Positions 15,228 to 17,146 of a stretch of 17,146 nt of DNA are shown in pieces (position 1 is the stretch's first letter; each line of letters starts with the position of its first letter). Position numbers and translations under genes: made by a program. Below the pieces are notes generated by a model, which did not search any database, was not told the origin of the DNA, and saw nothing but the letters and a program-made list of their open reading frames with translations. Source of the DNA: an uncultured Duganella sp. (GTDB lineage: Bacteria > Pseudomonadota > Gammaproteobacteria > Burkholderiales > Burkholderiaceae); NCBI GenBank assembly GCA_946482635.1, contig CAMLSG010000109.1, forward strand, positions 1 through 17,146, written 5' to 3'.

Positions 15228-16282
15228 TCGAGCGCCTGTTCGCCGAGCCGTTCCGCTTCCAGTTCTTCCAGGCGGTGCGGATGGTCGAGCTATGGCTGCG
15301 CCGCAATGGCGTGGCGCAGGAGGGCGCGATCGCCAATTTCATGCGCTTCCAGAATTCGGTGACGCTGCGTTTTCCTGCCAGCCAGCTCGAAACCCTGCAT
15401 CCCGAACCGCGCGAGATCCTGCCCACCGCGCCGGCGCTGACCGAGGCCTTGCAGAACAAGCAACTGCGCTACCTGCGCATGACGCCCAATTTCATGGGTT
15501 TCCTGGGCAGCTCGGGCGCCTTGCCGGCGCATTACACCGAAACGATAGCGGCGCACCAGCTGTACGGCAAGGACGAAGGCCCGCGTGCCTTCCTCGACGC
15601 GTTTTCCACCCGTTCGCTGTCGCTGTTCTACGAGGCGTGGCGCAAGTACCGGCTGGAGCTCAAGTACCAGGTCGACGGCAAGGACCGTTTCCTGCCGCTG
15701 CTGCTGGCGCTGGGTGGGTTGGGCAGCAAGGGCCTGACGCAAAGGCTGTCGGGCCGCCAGGCCGTCGCCACTGGCGCCGTACGCGACGAGTCGCTGGCGT
15801 ATTTCGCCACGGCGCTGCGCCAGCGGCCGGCCTCCGCCTCGACCATGGCGCGCGTGCTGGGCGAGTACTTCCGCGTCGACATTACGGCCACGCAGTTCGT
15901 CGGCTGCTGGTGCGTGGTGCCTGCGCTGCAGCAGACCGTGCTTGGCGGCGAGCAGGCCCAATTGGGCGCCACCGCCATGATCGGCTCGCGCGTCTGGCAG
16001 CGCGACTTGCGCATGCGGCTGACCATCGGCCCGCTGCGGCGCGCCGATTTCGACGCTTTCCTTCCCGGCGGCACCGCCGCGCTTGCGCTGGAAAAGCTGC
16101 TGTCGATGTTTACCGGCGTGACGCTGGAATATGAGATCTGCCTGGTGCTGCGCGCCGAGGACGTTGCCGGGGCATCGCTTGGCGCCGGAGCGCGGCTGGG
16201 CTGGGACAGTTTTATACCGGACGAAGGTGCAAGCGAAGACCGCACCGATGTCCGCTACTTCATCCATGGTTTAACAATGTGA
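15191..16282 (+). CDS. tssG: TssG baseplate protein
   Basis: TssG pairs with two TssF copies in the baseplate wedge and bridges to TssK. The 363-aa protein has the family opening [20 protein letters not shown] (about 7-26) and [28 protein letters not shown] (about 47-64) follows, then [20 protein letters not shown] (about 92-111), near-invariant in TssG, and YTETIAA. The ATG at 15191-15193 lies inside tssF, giving a 37-base overlap, with a GAGGAG ribosome binding site at 15177-15182. The C-terminus ends [11 protein letters not shown]. The overlap fits co-translation of two proteins that bind each other. Confidence 0.96.
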   Translation: MHTAKRRFEPAVIERLFAEPFRFQFFQAVRMVELWLRRNGVAQEGAIANFMRFQNSVTLRFPASQLETLHPEPREILPTAPALTEALQNKQLRYLRMTPNFMGFLGSSGALPAHYTETIAAHQLYGKDEGPRAFLDAFSTRSLSLFYEAWRKYRLELKYQVDGKDRFLPLLLALGGLGSKGLTQRLSGRQAVATGAVRDESLAYFATALRQRPASASTMARVLGEYFRVDITATQFVGCWCVVPALQQTVLGGEQAQLGATAMIGSRVWQRDLRMRLTIGPLRRADFDAFLPGGTAALALEKLLSMFTGVTLEYEICLVLRAEDVAGASLGAGARLGWDSFIPDEGASEDRTDVRYFIHGLTM

Positions 16283-16292
16283 GGACCGCTCG

Positions 16293-17146
16293 ATGAGCAT
16301 CAACCTGAAGACCCTGATCGGGAAACTGAATGACACCTGCCGCAATGCGGCCACCCGTGCGGCCAGCATTTGCGTTGGCCTTGGCCAGTATGAAGTGGAC
16401 CAGGAACACCTGCTGCTTGCCTTGCTGGAGAATCCGCGCAGCGACATGGTGGCGCTGGCCCGCCATTTTGAAGTCGATACCAGCCGCCTGCAGTCCGACC
16501 TGCAAGCCGAGATCTCGCGCTTCCGCAGCGGCAACGCGCGCACCCCCGTGTTTTCGGCGCGCCTGCCGAAGCTGTTCGAGCACGCCTGGCTGATCGCCTC
16601 GCTCGACCTGCAGGCCGGCCAGCAAGTGTTCATTCGCAGCGGCCACCTGCTGCAGGCCATGCTGACGGATCCGGAACTGTCGCAGCTTGCTTACCGCAGC
16701 TCGGCCCTGTTCCACCGCTTTGAAGCGGACGACATCAAGCACCACCTGGACAAGCTGACCGCCAATTCGGAAGAGGCCGAGGCTGCGGCGGCTACGCGCG
16801 CTGCCGGCACCGGCGGCGACGGCGCCCTGGGCGGCGACCCGGTCGGCGAAATGCAGCAGCCGGCCGGCAAAACGCCTGCGCTGGACCAGTTCACCACCAA
16901 CCTGACCGAGCGCGCACGTGCCGGCAAGGTGGATCCAGTGATCGGCCGCGACGCGGAAATCCGCCAGGCCATCGACATCCTGATGCGCCGCCGCCAGAAC
17001 AACCCGATCCTGACCGGCGAGGCCGGCGTCGGCAAGACTGCGGTAGTGGAGGGCCTGGCCCTGCGTATCGCCCAGGGCGACGTGCCGGACGTGCTGAAAG
17101 GCGTGGCGATCCACACCCTGGACATGGGCCTGCTGCAGGCCGGCGC
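16293..17146 (+). CDS. tssH: TssH (ClpV) AAA+ sheath-recycling ATPase, 5' part
   Basis: ClpV is the hexameric ATPase that disassembles contracted TssBC sheaths. Only the first 284 codons are present; the gene runs off the window end without a stop, and the family is about 870-900 residues. The N-domain (about 1-160) starts [20 protein letters not shown] and includes [16 protein letters not shown] and [20 protein letters not shown], the repeated Clp-N helices. An Ala/Gly/Glu-rich linker spans about 165-195. The first AAA module opens with [20 protein letters not shown] and [20 protein letters not shown], and contains the Walker A motif GEAGVGKT at 242-249. The ATG lies 10 bases after the tssG stop with GAGGA upstream at 16281-16285. 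Confidence 0.97.
   Translation, partial: MSINLKTLIGKLNDTCRNAATRAASICVGLGQYEVDQEHLLLALLENPRSDMVALARHFEVDTSRLQSDLQAEISRFRSGNARTPVFSARLPKLFEHAWLIASLDLQAGQQVFIRSGHLLQAMLTDPELSQLAYRSSALFHRFEADDIKHHLDKLTANSEEAEAAAATRAAGTGGDGALGGDPVGEMQQPAGKTPALDQFTTNLTERARAGKVDPVIGRDAEIRQAIDILMRRRQNNPILTGEAGVGKTAVVEGLALRIAQGDVPDVLKGVAIHTLDMGLLQAG

Noticed and set aside
16260..17114. Open frame of about 284 codons antisense to tssH
   Set aside because: The plus strand encodes the ClpV N-domain and Walker A motif, so this frame is a shadow.

Overview
This window holds most of a type VI secretion system (T6SS) locus. It comes from a high-GC Gram-negative bacterium, most likely a betaproteobacterium of the Burkholderiales. 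The Oxalobacteraceae (Massilia, Duganella, Janthinobacterium type) are my best guess, from codon use, core-protein sequence and gene order. No rRNA or other taxonomic marker is present, so the family-level placement is inference.

Layout. Two operons diverge from a 204-base intergenic region at 9522-9725. Rightward run a TPR-like lipoprotein, tssB, tssC, hcp (tssD), tssE, tssF, tssG and the 5' part of tssH/clpV, which is cut by the window end. These give the contractile sheath (TssB/C), inner tube (Hcp), baseplate parts (TssE/F/G) and the sheath-recycling ATPase. Leftward run tssK, tssL, vgrG, a large two-domain effector and a secreted protein that overlaps it by 4 bases. Two more secreted proteins of unknown function follow on the same strand, down to the left edge. 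tssA, tssJ and tssM are not in the window and must lie elsewhere.

The part worth attention is the effector cassette at about 1953-4798. The effector joins an M23-like (LytM) metallopeptidase fold, with altered metal and catalytic positions, to a C-terminal GH19 chitinase/lysozyme-like domain whose key motifs are intact. The overlapping downstream gene encodes an exported protein that resembles the DUF3298/RsiV fold. RsiV is the Bacillus anti-sigma factor that binds lysozyme. A periplasmic RsiV-like protein paired with a lysozyme-type effector suggests that a lysozyme-recognition fold has been reused as T6SS immunity. This is inference from sequence patterns and needs structural and functional tests.

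Base composition changes sharply near the 3' end of vgrG. The structural genes are GC-rich (42 of 60 bases G or C at 5281-5340), while the cassette is AT-rich (19 of 60 at 2161-2220). That fits an exchanged cargo module behind a conserved vgrG. No tRNA, rRNA, CRISPR array, insertion sequence or attachment site was seen. All non-coding gaps are under 300 bases: 641-833 holds only a short dyad at 691-713, and 1692-1952 holds only a small dyad at 1918-1930 and no convincing promoter or terminator.
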